The notes below the pieces were generated by a model that had not been told where the DNA came from, did no database searches, and saw nothing but the letters and a program-made list of their open reading frames with translations. A program made the translations under genes and the position numbers. Positions 50,148 to 58,118 of a stretch of DNA of 64,000 bases are shown here, one piece after another. Every line of letters starts with the position of its first letter. Positions within the stretch are counted from its first letter, which is position 1. Source of the DNA: Sphingosinicella sp. (GTDB lineage: Bacteria > Pseudomonadota > Alphaproteobacteria > Sphingomonadales > Sphingomonadaceae); the NCBI GenBank assembly GCA_013816585.1, contig JACDEE010000002.1, positions 186,001 through 250,000 of the forward strand. The letters are read 5' to 3'.

Positions 50148-50612
50148 CTACGTAGCACCAGCTTGTTCGCTGCTGCACACTAAGCGACGCATCTCGTCCT
50201 GAACGTTGCGCACCTTCCCGTTCGCCTCGTCGAATAAATTGAAAGCTAGCACTTGGCCGCCTCGCACGTTCTGTTTCCCAGCGCCGGAGACGCTGAAGGT
50301 GTGCTTGCCGACCTCCTCAAATACAAGGGAGCCCGAAACTCCGCTCCAGGAGCCCCACGTCATTCCCGTCGAGAAGGAGACCAAGCCCGTGTTCTCGTCG
50401 GCGCTATCTACTTTGTAATTTAGAGCATGAATCGCCTTGACTGCGAGCTGTTTGAGTAGTGCTTTAGTCCCCACGAAATTCTCGCCATCTAAGGAAACCT
50501 TGCTAGGCGCGGGCTCATTCATGGCTGCTGCAACAGGGGCGCCGCACTTGGGGCAGGCCGTTGCGCGGTCAGAGACCTCATGCCCGCAATCTTCACACGT
50601 TACCAATGCCAT
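50148..50612 (-). CDS. Zinc-ribbon protein of unknown function
   Basis: A 154-residue cargo protein of the element. ATG 50612 is chosen over ATG 50618 because AGGGGG lies 8 bases upstream of it. The N-terminal zinc ribbon has CEDCGHE and ACPKCGAP (two CxxC pairs, residues about 6-25). After a linker at about 30-40, a C-terminal domain of about 110 residues begins near VSLDGENFVGTK and includes VSFSTGMTWGSWSGVSGSLVF; I do not recognise it. No transmembrane helix is evident. It is transcribed towards the distal att copy, which starts 24 bases past its stop. Confidence 0.6.
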   Translation of the reverse strand: MALVTCEDCGHEVSDRATACPKCGAPVAAAMNEPAPSKVSLDGENFVGTKALLKQLAVKAIHALNYKVDSADENTGLVSFSTGMTWGSWSGVSGSLVFEEVGKHTFSVSGAGKQNVRGGQVLAFNLFDEANGKVRNVQDEMRRLVCSSEQAGAT

Positions 50613-50768
50613 ACACATTCCCCCTAACGACGCCTGATAGGACAGTGTGCGACCACAGAGAAGCCTTTCCTCGCAATCCCCGTAATAGCTGGTCTCCTCC
50701 TGCCGTCAGCATTACCAAAGCGTCAGCGGATGCGTTCACCCTGAACGCGTTCTGCGGGTCCTGAACAG

Positions 50769-50999
50769 GTGAGAGAGCAATTGATCAGAAGCATCTTGGC
50801 GGAGGCCCCAAAGCAGCGCTACGCAGAAATCCAGCAAAGAATTAAGCGCCTTTCCATCACCTTAAATGAGACGCGGAAGGAAATCAGCCGACTAACTGCC
50901 GAACGGAGTGAGATAGCGTTGGCGGCATGTGCCGAGATAGGAAAGTTGGTTCAGCTCTCTGGAAAATTTGGAAAAGCCCAAGCAGTGAAGGCAGCATGA
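50769..50999 (+). CDS. Possible small coiled-coil protein
   Basis: A 76-codon frame from GTG 50769. The predicted protein is mostly helical and charged (AEIQQRIKRLSITLNETRKEISRLTAERSEI), consistent with a short coiled coil. There is no clear Shine-Dalgarno and no family resemblance. It sits just upstream of the IS and could be a chance frame or a remnant. Confidence 0.3.
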   Translation: MREQLIRSILAEAPKQRYAEIQQRIKRLSITLNETRKEISRLTAERSEIALAACAEIGKLVQLSGKFGKAQAVKAA

Positions 51000-51168
51000 C
51001 GCCATGAGCGGATTGAAGGCTCGGGCATTTGCTCGCCAACGACGACCGGTAGTGGATGTTGGGTAATTTCGATTTGAACAAACCGGTGCGCCGGGATGTC
51101 CCCATGGTCTAGGCCGTGAACCCATAAACGGGATTCCCTTGGCGGCGGTTTTCTGATTCAGGCTCGTC

Positions 51169-51935
51169 ATGAGCCGATATGACCTGACTGATTTCGAGTG
51201 GCGCGTGATTCAGCCGCTATTGCCGAACAAGCCGAGAGGCGTGCCCAGGGTCGATGACCGGCGGGTGCTGAACGGGATTTTCTGGGTGCTGCGTTCGGGC
51301 GCGCCGTGGCGCGATCTGCCGGAGCGTTATGGCCCCAGGACAACGTGCTATAATCGCTTCGTGCGCTGGCGCCGGGCGGGCGTGTGGGACCGGTTAATGG
51401 ACGCGATCACCGCAGCTTACGATGGCGACATCCAGATGATCGACAGCACTTCTATCCGGGCGCACCAGCAGGCTGCGACCCTAAAAAGGGGGGTCGAGAT
51501 CATTGTCTCGGTCGCTCCCGGGGCGGTCTCACGACCAAGATCCACGCGGTGGTCGACCGGCAAGGCTTGCCCGTCAGGCTCGGCCTGACGGCGGGCCAGG
51601 CGCATGATGCACCGGCCGCGCTGGCCCTGCTCGACCGGCTCGAACCGCGGACCATCGTGCTCGCCGACAAGGCCTATGATGCGGGCAGCATCCGCGACCT
51701 CATCGAAGAGCAAGGCGCGGTGCCCAACATCCCCGCCAAGTCCAACCGCAAATGGAAGCCCTGCTTCAGCCGGGCGCTCTACCGCGAGCGCAATCAGGTC
51801 GAGCGCTTCTTCAGCAAGCTCAAGCACTTCCGCCGCATCGCAACCCGCTACGATAAGCTCGCCGAAAACTTCCTCGCCATGGTCAAGCTCGCCTCAATGC
51901 GCCTGTGGTTGCGCGCTTATGAGTCTACGGCCTAG
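51169..51935 (+). CDS. IS5-family DDE transposase in two frames (-1 frameshift)
   Basis: The first frame (from ATG 51169) encodes the N-terminal part RYDLTDFEWRVIQPLLP, the helix-turn-helix and the first catalytic aspartate in IQMIDSTSIRAHQ. A -1 shift at CTA AAA AGG (51481-51489) continues into the second frame with GRSRGGLTTKIHAVVD, the second aspartate in VLADKAYDAG and the glutamate in YRERNQVERFFSKLK, ending at 51935. The A-rich heptamer A_AAA_AGG fits programmed frameshifting known for this IS group, so the transposase may be active rather than broken. Without the shift the first frame stops at 51588. Confidence 0.8.
51481..51489 (+). promoter_or_regulatory. Candidate -1 frameshift site in the transposase
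   Basis: CTA AAA AGG in the upstream frame; a slip of one base back on the AAA codon gives AAG GGG GGT and restores the KGGRDHCLGRSRGG transposase sequence. No strong stem-loop downstream was verified. Confidence 0.55.
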
Positions 51936-51957
51936 ATTGGACTCTAGACCGCGCGCG

Positions 51958-52668
51958 TCAGGCGATTAGATCGACCTTCTCGCTCTGATTACAGAACCGT
52001 TCGAGTGCTGACCCGAACCTCTGTGCAACAGATGGTGGAGCGACTGTGATGAACAGAATATTCGGTGCTAACCTGCCCCTCACTACAGGCAACCGATGAT
52101 CGCTACCACATGCAGACATCAATCGTTCCCGAACTTCATGGGCTCTGGCGACGGGATCGCACTGCCGAGCGAACTGGATTCCTATCACTGCTTTGCCAAG
52201 CCGCAAGAAATCTTCAGCCTCTCTAAACAGGGCATATTTTGGCGAAGTTCGCCTCGTCATTGAAGTGATTTCGAACCCATTATCTGGATCAAGAAAGACA
52301 AGATCGGACTGCGCAAGCGCTGCAAGGGCATTCCGGTGCCAGACGTTGCGATCGTCTGAGCAAATGTATTCGGAGTGAAATAGCGTTCCGGCGGGAAGCA
52401 CCTCCCACTCCCCGACTCTGCTCAAGTAGCGCTCCCCGGGATCCGCGAATCTGACGATCTTTTCAAAAAGATCAGAGTTTAGCGACCGCCAGACACCTCC
52501 TTTCAAATGATGTCGTTTCTCACCGTCCTTATTCGCAGGTCGATCAACATTCTCTGGTCTCGCGAGATACCAATTCACCCCCAAGCGCAGTTGCAGCTCG
52601 GAATGGAGATGCGTCAGGAGAGCATACTTAATGAAGTCGTGTGAATCTCCAAGGTAGCGCTCTTGCAT
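51958..52668 (-). CDS. Uncharacterised protein with RYxGDxxDFxKY start
   Basis: A 236-residue protein from ATG 52668. It starts MQERYLGDSHDFIKYALL, then LGVNWYLARPENVD, GVWRSLNSDLFEKI, and the central DLVFLDPDNGFEI (about residues 123-135). I recall hypothetical proteins with this N-terminal pattern and DPDNG motif in prophages and islands, but no established function. The DPDNG segment is reminiscent of acidic catalytic loops of methyltransferases or nucleases; that is speculation. It is soluble with no signal peptide, and lies between the IS and the recombinase, so it is cargo of the element. Confidence 0.5.
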   Translation of the reverse strand: MQERYLGDSHDFIKYALLTHLHSELQLRLGVNWYLARPENVDRPANKDGEKRHHLKGGVWRSLNSDLFEKIVRFADPGERYLSRVGEWEVLPAGTLFHSEYICSDDRNVWHRNALAALAQSDLVFLDPDNGFEITSMTRRTSPKYALFREAEDFLRLGKAVIGIQFARQCDPVARAHEVRERLMSACGSDHRLPVVRGRLAPNILFITVAPPSVAQRFGSALERFCNQSEKVDLIA

Positions 52669-52758
52669 CGAAGGCCCTTTCGCAATTTGAGAGCAGTGCT
52701 GGTCCTACGGCTTCCAACAGATAAGAGAAGCTCGACGTTGAAATCGGAAAAAGCGCAC

Positions 52759-53670
52759 TCATGCCGCCAAGAGCCCCCTTTCCATCTCACCCATAAGATC
52801 CACATCCTTCGCAGGATCGTGGAACAGGTGGCCATAGACGTCGAACGTCATAGTGATCGAAGAGTGGCCGAGCATTGTCTGAATTTTCTTTGGCGGCCAA
52901 CCTTGCTCAATGAAAAGCGATGCAGCGGCGTGACGCAGAGCGTGAAGTGAAAACCTTGGCGCGCCCTTTTCGTCGACTACAGCACTCGCAAGCATCAGTG
53001 GCTTGAAAATACGATTGTAAATATTGGAGTGCGTTTCGACGTTCCCAACGCCATTCGGGAATACCAGGTTTAGGTTCCCGCAAGGGCACGCCAGCTTCCA
53101 TTCCTTCAGCACCTTCGCAAGCTGCGGACCCATGGGAATGTCACGCCGTCCAGACTTGCTCTTTGTGCTACCCATCTCACAGTAGCGGTCTGCGCGCTTT
53201 CTCACGGTGATGACGCTGCGGTCGAAGTCGACTGCGTCCCATGTAAGCCCACGAAGTTCTGACATGCGCATCCCGGTGAAGAGCGCGGTCATGATTAGCG
53301 GCTGGTGTCGTGGCGGTGCATTGGAGAGGAGCGCCCGAACCTCATCCTTGGTGGGAAACACGCGATCAGGGTCGTGACGCTCAGAGCGCCGCAGCTTCAC
53401 GTCGCGCGCCACGTTGTGCAGCACGAACCCTCGCTCCTGTGCAGCGCTGATGATCGATCGGAGCGTCGTTAGGCACTTCTTGGCCATTGCCCGCGTGCTT
53501 TCGCGAAGCATGTTATCGAGGAAGTCGCGCACGTCGACCGCAGAGAGCTTTGCGAGCAGCAGATGACCTATCTTCGGCTCAATGTGATTTCGAACATGGC
53601 CGGTAGGCGGCTGATGCGAGTAATCGAGAAACCCTCCCGCACGTTGGAGCGTGGCAGAAAACTTTTCCAC
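52759..53670 (-). CDS. Tyrosine recombinase (integrase), N-terminally truncated
   Basis: The 303-residue frame from GTG 53670 has a core-binding domain (LLLAKLSAVDVRDFLD, AMAKKCLTTLRSIISAAQERG) and an intact catalytic domain: arginine in TGMRMSELRGL, HALRHAAAS with the HxxR pair, histidine in MLGHSSIT and the nucleophile tyrosine in FDVYGHLF. Phage-type integrases of this kind usually have about 80-100 further N-terminal residues for arm-site binding. Here a stop lies 8 codons upstream of the GTG, and only 83 bp separate it from the att core, so that domain is missing. It is probably inactive or altered. Confidence 0.8.
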   Translation of the reverse strand: MEKFSATLQRAGGFLDYSHQPPTGHVRNHIEPKIGHLLLAKLSAVDVRDFLDNMLRESTRAMAKKCLTTLRSIISAAQERGFVLHNVARDVKLRRSERHDPDRVFPTKDEVRALLSNAPPRHQPLIMTALFTGMRMSELRGLTWDAVDFDRSVITVRKRADRYCEMGSTKSKSGRRDIPMGPQLAKVLKEWKLACPCGNLNLVFPNGVGNVETHSNIYNRIFKPLMLASAVVDEKGAPRFSLHALRHAAASLFIEQGWPPKKIQTMLGHSSITMTFDVYGHLFHDPAKDVDLMGEMERGLLAA

Positions 53671-53752
53671 CAGCGGAGAGTGGCTGTCACGAATCTAGCT
53701 GATTGCAGGTGTTTTCGCGAGATGCGCAGGAAAAACTCAGGCATCTTCGATG

Positions 53753-53801
53753 ATGGTAGCGGAGGAGGGACTTGAACCCCCGACACGCGGATTATGATTC
53801 C
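53753..53801 (-). repeat. Attachment-site copy within tRNA-Met
   Basis: 49 bases identical to 50076-50124, forming the 3' half of the intact tRNA-Met. The identity ends inside the anticodon stem at 53801/53802, where the two flanks diverge, marking the outer limit of recombination. Confidence 0.9.
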
Positions 53802-53830
53802 GCTGCTCTAACCAGCTGAGCTACTCCGCC
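53754..53830 (-). tRNA. tRNA-Met (anticodon CAT, elongator type)
   Basis: A 77-base tRNA ending in encoded CCA. The acceptor stem GGCGGAG pairs with CTCCGCT (first pair G-T). The D arm is GCTCAGCTGGTTAGAGC, the anticodon stem GCGGA/TCCGC closes the loop ATCATAA (anticodon CAT), and the T arm contains GGTTCAAGTC. The first acceptor pair and overall form fit an elongator Met tRNA; an Ile2 tRNA (CAT modified to lysidine) is the alternative. Its 3' half comes from the inserted element, which restored the gene on integration. Confidence 0.93.
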
Positions 53831-53872
53831 CCATGGGCCGGTCCTGACGCCGGCGGCGTCAAGGCAGGCGGG

Positions 53873-53901
53873 GCTATAGGCAGCGGCGCTTTTCCGGTCA
53901 A
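53873..53901 (-). promoter_or_regulatory. Promoter of tRNA-Met
   Basis: On the minus strand TTGACC (53896-53901) and TATAGC (53873-53878) are 17 bp apart, close to the sigma-70 consensus, about 43 bases upstream of the tRNA 5' end. Confidence 0.65.
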
Positions 53902-53980
53902 CCGCGGCATTTTCCAATGACCGGAACCCACCGGCTTCGATGTCGTTCACGGTCCAAGCCTGTCCGACGGAGACGATGAA

Positions 53981-54406
53981 ATGGAATTGCTTACCCCTCT
54001 CGAAACCTATTGCAGGCTGATCCTTCGCGCCAAGGAGATGGAAGCGCAGGTGCCGGCGGAAGATCCGGACGAAGAAGCCGACAATATCGACGACAATGAT
54101 GACGAGGGCGAGGACCAGACCCTTTCGGTTCTTTCGGATGAGATCAATACCGGAGTCGAAGAGGAAGTAAGGGCCACTTTGGACGATCTCGCCGACGATC
54201 AGCTTTGCGAAGTGCTCGCGCTGGCGTGGGTCGGCCGCGGGACCTTCGATGCCAGCGAATGGGAAGATGCCTGCGCCGAGGCGAGCGACACCGATCCCGA
54301 ATCGGCCATGGACGAGCTGCTCGATATGCCGCTTCTCGCCGGATATCTCGAGGCAGGTCTCGCAGCCTTCGATTTTAGCTGCGATGGCATCGGCCAGCTC
54401 GACTGA
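53981..54406 (+). CDS. DUF3775 family protein
   Basis: A strongly acidic 141-residue protein. The N-terminus MELLTPLETYCRLILRAKEME is followed by a run of Asp/Glu (about 27-46, PDEEADNIDDNDDEGED), and the C-terminal half carries the family pattern DQLCEVLALAWVGRGTFDASEWEDAC and DMPLLAGYLEAGLAAF. DUF3775 has no assigned function. It is 2 bp from the convergent 2H-phosphoesterase gene. Confidence 0.75.
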   Translation: MELLTPLETYCRLILRAKEMEAQVPAEDPDEEADNIDDNDDEGEDQTLSVLSDEINTGVEEEVRATLDDLADDQLCEVLALAWVGRGTFDASEWEDACAEASDTDPESAMDELLDMPLLAGYLEAGLAAFDFSCDGIGQLD

Positions 54407-54407
54407 G

Positions 54408-54911
54408 TCAGGCCCGAAACACAAAGCTCCTGATCGGCCGCCACGGGCCGCCGAGATAGTGCCAGGTCGCAATTCCTTTGATGTCCAGGGGCCGCGACTC
54501 AAAACCTGCCCGCATCTGCTGCTGCAGCGCCTTCGCTTCGCGTGGCTCGACCTTGTTCTGAACGGTGATGTGCGGGCGCCAAGGCGCGCTGTCCTGGGGC
54601 GTCAGGAGGCCGTGCAAGGCCTCAGCCAGGTCGTAGCGCATTGCCGCCAGACCCTCGCTCTCGACACGAAGCGCGGTTCCGGCACCCAGATCCATGATCC
54701 CGGCTAGCATCGCCCGGGGCGGAGGCAAGACGGCGAAAGCGGCGAGCCGTCCCTTTAGTTCGCGCTCGCTGCTTGGCGGCAGATGGTGAAACAGGGTCAG
54801 GTGTGCCGGCACCTGGTTGCGTTCGGCGGGATAATGAGCGCGGCGCAATTCCTGTAGCCAGCCATTGTCGCCGTCGCCGAAGATAGCGGTGACGATGATG
54901 GGCGCCTGCAT
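54408..54911 (-). CDS. 2'-5' RNA ligase family protein (2H phosphoesterase)
   Basis: A 167-residue 2H-superfamily protein related to bacterial 2'-5' RNA ligase/ThpR. The two catalytic HxT motifs are HLTLFHHL (about residue 37) and HITVQNKV (about 112), each at the end of a similar half-domain. The physiological substrate is unknown for this class. It begins 7 bp after the kup stop on the same strand, so it may share the kup transcript. Confidence 0.82.
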   Translation of the reverse strand: MQAPIIVTAIFGDGDNGWLQELRRAHYPAERNQVPAHLTLFHHLPPSSERELKGRLAAFAVLPPPRAMLAGIMDLGAGTALRVESEGLAAMRYDLAEALHGLLTPQDSAPWRPHITVQNKVEPREAKALQQQMRAGFESRPLDIKGIATWHYLGGPWRPIRSFVFRA

Positions 54912-54918
54912 CGTAGCG

Positions 54919-56859
54919 CTACAGCTCCACCTGGCTGCCCAGCTCGACCACGCGATTGGGCGGAAGCTTGAAGAATTCCATCGCGCTTTCGGCGTTTCGA
55001 AGCATCCAGGAGAAAAGCTTTTCGCGCCACTTCGCCATCCCTGTGGGTTTGGTCGAAGAAAGCAATGTCTGCCGCGCCAGGAAGAAGCTGGTATCCATCA
55101 TCTTGAATTGCGGCCCGCAGGTTTCGACCGCCGCAAGCGCCGCCGGGACATCGGATTCCTGCATGAAGCCAAAGCGAAGGACGAGACGGTAGAAGCCGCT
55201 GCCGAGGTCGGTCATGTCGACGCGCTTTTCCTCCGGCACGAAGGGCACGTCCTCGATCCTGACGGTCAGCAACATGACTCGATCGTGCAGAACCTTGTTA
55301 TGCTTCAAATTGTGCAGCAACGCGTGCGGTACGCCGTCCGGAGCCGTGGTCATGAAAACGGCCGTGCCCGGCACGCGGGTCGCGCTGTTGGCTGCGGATT
55401 TTACAAAAATCTCTACCGGCATCGAGCCTTCGCGCATCCGGCGAAGCATGAGCTGGCGTCCCCTCGCCCAGGTCGTGAGCAGGGTGAAAACGATGAGGCC
55501 GATAAGCAGAGGAAACCAGCCCCCCGCGGGAACCTTGGTGAGGTTGGCCGCGAAATAGGCGATATCGACGATGAAGAAGACCGCCAGCAATGGAACCGCC
55601 AGCCAAGGCTTCCATTTCCACAGCGAGAAGAGGACAACAGCCAGAAGACAAGTGTCGATGAACATCGCGCCGGTAACCGCGATCCCATAGGCCGCAGAAA
55701 GATTGCTTGATGACTGGAAAAACAGGACGAGCAGCATCACCATCACCAGCAACGCCCAATTGATCACAGGAATGTAGATCTGGCCGACCGCAGCCTCGCT
55801 GGTATGCCGGATACTGAGACGCGGAATGAAGCCTAGCTGGATCGCCTGCTGCGTAACCGAAAATGCGCCGGAAATGACCGCCTGACTGGCGATTACCGAC
55901 GCCATGGTGGCAAGGATGACCAGCGGAAGGCGGAACATTTCTGGTGCCAGGAAAAAGAATGGGTTTTTGACCACCTCGACCGCCGTCGCGGCCTCCAGGG
56001 AAAGGATCATGGCCCCCTGCCCCATATAATTGAGCATCAGGGCCGGCATCACGAAAAACAGCCAGGAAACGCCAATCGGCTTGCGCCCAAAATGCCCCAT
56101 ATCGGCATAAAGGGCTTCGGCCCCCGTCACCGCCAGCACCACCGAACCCAGTGCAAGAAAAGCTCTCCATCCGTCGGCATAGAAGAATTGGATTGCGTTC
56201 CAGGGGTTGAGCGTCTGGATGATGATCGCCGGCGAACCGGCGATATAATAGATGCCGAGCACCGAGATGGTGAAGAAATAGAAGAGCATCACCGGCCCGA
56301 ACATGGCGCCTACCTTGGCCGTCCCCCGCGACTGGATGGCGAATATCCCGATCAGGATGGCGACCGCTATCGGTATCACATAAGGGCCGAAGTCCGGCTG
56401 GACGGTGGTCAGACCCTCGACCGCCCCCAGCACCGAAATGGCGGGAGTTATCATCGAGTCGCCGTAAAAAAGCGCGCAGGCAAACACGCCGAGCAAGACA
56501 ATCCCGCTGGTCCAGCGCGCCTTGCCGCCGGTTGACCGCGAGATCAGGGCCAGAAGCGCCAGGCTTCCGCCTTCGCCCTTATTGTCGGCGCGCATGATGA
56601 CCGCGACATATTTGAACGTCACCACGATCATCATCGACCAGAAAATCAGGCTCAGGACGCCGAAGATATGCAAAGCATCGGGTGCGAGCTCATGATGGCC
56701 GGCGAAGGTCTCACGAAAGGCGTAGATCGGGCTGGTGCCGATGTCGCCGAACACCACTCCAACCGCCCCGACCGTTAATTTGGCGAGGCTGGCCTGATGC
56801 TGGCCATGACCTGCCGGACGCGAATCGGGCAGGTCGGATGCTGTTTGGGTATCGGTCAT
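54919..56859 (-). CDS. kup: Low-affinity potassium transporter Kup
   Basis: A 646-residue K+ uptake protein with 12 predicted transmembrane helices (about residues 25-450) and a cytoplasmic C-terminal domain. The family start [23 protein letters not shown], and later [30 protein letters not shown] and NYMGQGA, are all Kup signatures. The mostly hydrophilic C-terminus ([30 protein letters not shown]-like) is also typical. It is divergent from ald across 158 bp in which I see no riboswitch-like structure. Confidence 0.94.
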   Translation of the reverse strand: MTDTQTASDLPDSRPAGHGQHQASLAKLTVGAVGVVFGDIGTSPIYAFRETFAGHHELAPDALHIFGVLSLIFWSMMIVVTFKYVAVIMRADNKGEGGSLALLALISRSTGGKARWTSGIVLLGVFACALFYGDSMITPAISVLGAVEGLTTVQPDFGPYVIPIAVAILIGIFAIQSRGTAKVGAMFGPVMLFYFFTISVLGIYYIAGSPAIIIQTLNPWNAIQFFYADGWRAFLALGSVVLAVTGAEALYADMGHFGRKPIGVSWLFFVMPALMLNYMGQGAMILSLEAATAVEVVKNPFFFLAPEMFRLPLVILATMASVIASQAVISGAFSVTQQAIQLGFIPRLSIRHTSEAAVGQIYIPVINWALLVMVMLLVLFFQSSSNLSAAYGIAVTGAMFIDTCLLAVVLFSLWKWKPWLAVPLLAVFFIVDIAYFAANLTKVPAGGWFPLLIGLIVFTLLTTWARGRQLMLRRMREGSMPVEIFVKSAANSATRVPGTAVFMTTAPDGVPHALLHNLKHNKVLHDRVMLLTVRIEDVPFVPEEKRVDMTDLGSGFYRLVLRFGFMQESDVPAALAAVETCGPQFKMMDTSFFLARQTLLSSTKPTGMAKWREKLFSWMLRNAESAMEFFKLPPNRVVELGSQVEL

Positions 56860-57017
56860 TGGCCAGACGGGCGGGAGAGCCCAGGAACCTCTCGATCAAA
56901 TGCCTGGCGAGCCAGGGAGGCGGGCGCTTAGCACGTACGATAGTCGTTTCGCAACGGCGACAAACAGTTTCCGCCCGTCTATAGAGCCGCCCGACCAGAA
57001 CATCGATGGAGTCGAAG

Positions 57018-58118
57018 ATGCGCGTTGGCGTGCCGAAGGAAATCAAGAATCACGAATATCGCGTGGGCCTGACCCCCGCTTCGGTGGCGGAGCTCGTCGC
57101 CGCCGGCCATGAAGTTATTGTCGAGACGAAGGCCGGCACCGGCATCGATTTCAGCGACAATGATTATGTCGCCGTCGGTGCGCGCATCGCCCCCGACGCC
57201 GCCACGACCTTTGCTGAAGCCGACATGATCGTGAAGGTGAAGGAGCCGCAGCCGCAGGAAATCGCCTTGCTGGAGCCGCGCCACCTGCTGTTCACCTATC
57301 TCCACCTCGCTCCCGACCCCGAGCAGGCACGGGGCCTGATCGCATCGGGTGCGACCTGCATCGCCTATGAAACGGTGACCGCCAATGACGGATCATTGCC
57401 GCTGCTGAAGCCGATGTCCGAGGTAGCGGGCCGCATGTCGGTCCAGGTCGGTGCCCATTATCTTGAAAAGGAACAAGGCGGCCGTGGCGTGCTGCTGGGC
57501 GGTGTACCCGGGGTGGCTCCCGCGCGGGTCGCGATCCTTGGCGGCGGCGTCTCAGGCGTCAACGCGGCGCAAATGGCCGTAGGCATGCGAGCCGACGTGA
57601 CCATTTATGACATATCCAACGCGCGCTTGGCAGAACTCGACATGTTCTTCGGCAGTCAGATCAAGACGGCTTATGCGTCCAAGGCCGCAATCGCCAATGC
57701 CGTTGCCAAATCGGAACTCGTGATCGGCGCGGTGCTGGTCCCGGGCGCAGCCGCTCCAAAGCTGGTCAGCCGGGATATGCTGAAGACGATGAAGCGCGGT
57801 TCGGTACTGGTCGATATCGCCATCGATCAGGGTGGCTGCTTTGAAACATCGCACGCGACCACGCACCAGGATCCGGTTTACGAGGTGGATGGCGTTATCC
57901 ACTATTGTGTCGCCAACATGCCGGGCGCCGTAGCGCGGACGTCGGCCTTTGCGCTCAACAATGCGACGCTGCCATTCGTTCTGAAGCTGGCTAATCAAGG
58001 CGCTGAAGAAGCTATGAAATTGGATAAGAATCTTGCCAACGGCCTCAACGTTTCGCGTGGCAAGATCCGGCATCAGGCCGTAGCCGAGGCGCTCGGTCTG
58101 GAATATTCCCCCAACTAA
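57018..58118 (+). CDS. ald: Alanine dehydrogenase
   Basis: The enzyme interconverts L-alanine and pyruvate with NAD(H). The 366-residue protein starts at ATG 57018, 6 bases after GGAG; the in-frame ATG at 57006 overlaps that site. The start MRVGVPKEIKNHEYRVGLTP, the active-site KVKEPQPQE and LFTYLHLAPD, the nucleotide loop ILGGGVSGVNAAQMAVG, and DIAIDQGGCFETSHATTH are all conserved. The last 4 bases overlap the convergent CcmI-like gene. Confidence 0.95.
   Translation: MRVGVPKEIKNHEYRVGLTPASVAELVAAGHEVIVETKAGTGIDFSDNDYVAVGARIAPDAATTFAEADMIVKVKEPQPQEIALLEPRHLLFTYLHLAPDPEQARGLIASGATCIAYETVTANDGSLPLLKPMSEVAGRMSVQVGAHYLEKEQGGRGVLLGGVPGVAPARVAILGGGVSGVNAAQMAVGMRADVTIYDISNARLAELDMFFGSQIKTAYASKAAIANAVAKSELVIGAVLVPGAAAPKLVSRDMLKTMKRGSVLVDIAIDQGGCFETSHATTHQDPVYEVDGVIHYCVANMPGAVARTSAFALNNATLPFVLKLANQGAEEAMKLDKNLANGLNVSRGKIRHQAVAEALGLEYSPN

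Larger units (their letters stand above)
51109..51935 (+). mobile_element. IS5-family (IS427-like) insertion sequence
   Basis: An 827-bp insertion sequence. The ends are imperfect inverted repeats: 51109-51130 on the left and 51914-51935 on the right, sharing CTAGGCCGT and the CCCATAA/CTCATAA block. CTAG at each outer end may be a 4-bp target duplication, though its palindromic nature leaves the exact border open. It carries one transposase split over two frames. The right repeat contains the transposase stop codon. Confidence 0.75.
50076..53801. mobile_element. Small integrative element in tRNA-Met
   Basis: A perfect 49-bp direct repeat (50076-50124 and 53753-53801) brackets 3.7 kb. The repeat is the 3' half of tRNA-Met from the anticodon loop to CCA. 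The copy at 53753 completes the functional tRNA; the one at 50076 is a displaced fragment. Inside are a tyrosine recombinase next to the tRNA, an IS5-family insertion, a zinc-ribbon gene, an uncharacterised 236-residue gene and a doubtful small frame. The region is visibly less GC-rich than its surroundings. The recombinase lacks its N-terminal domain, so the element is probably no longer self-mobile. Confidence 0.85.

Noticed and set aside
50884-51170. Two small minus-strand frames between the small coiled-coil frame and the IS
   Set aside because: No ribosome-binding site, no recognisable sequence, and one runs into the IS end.
53568-53786. Minus-strand frame reading from tRNA-Met towards the recombinase
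   Set aside because: It starts inside the tRNA and is in a different frame from the recombinase; a typical read-through of tRNA sequence.
56860-57017. Possible riboswitch between kup and ald
   Set aside because: No conserved riboswitch core or convincing long stem was found; only short chance pairings such as CGTT/AACG.
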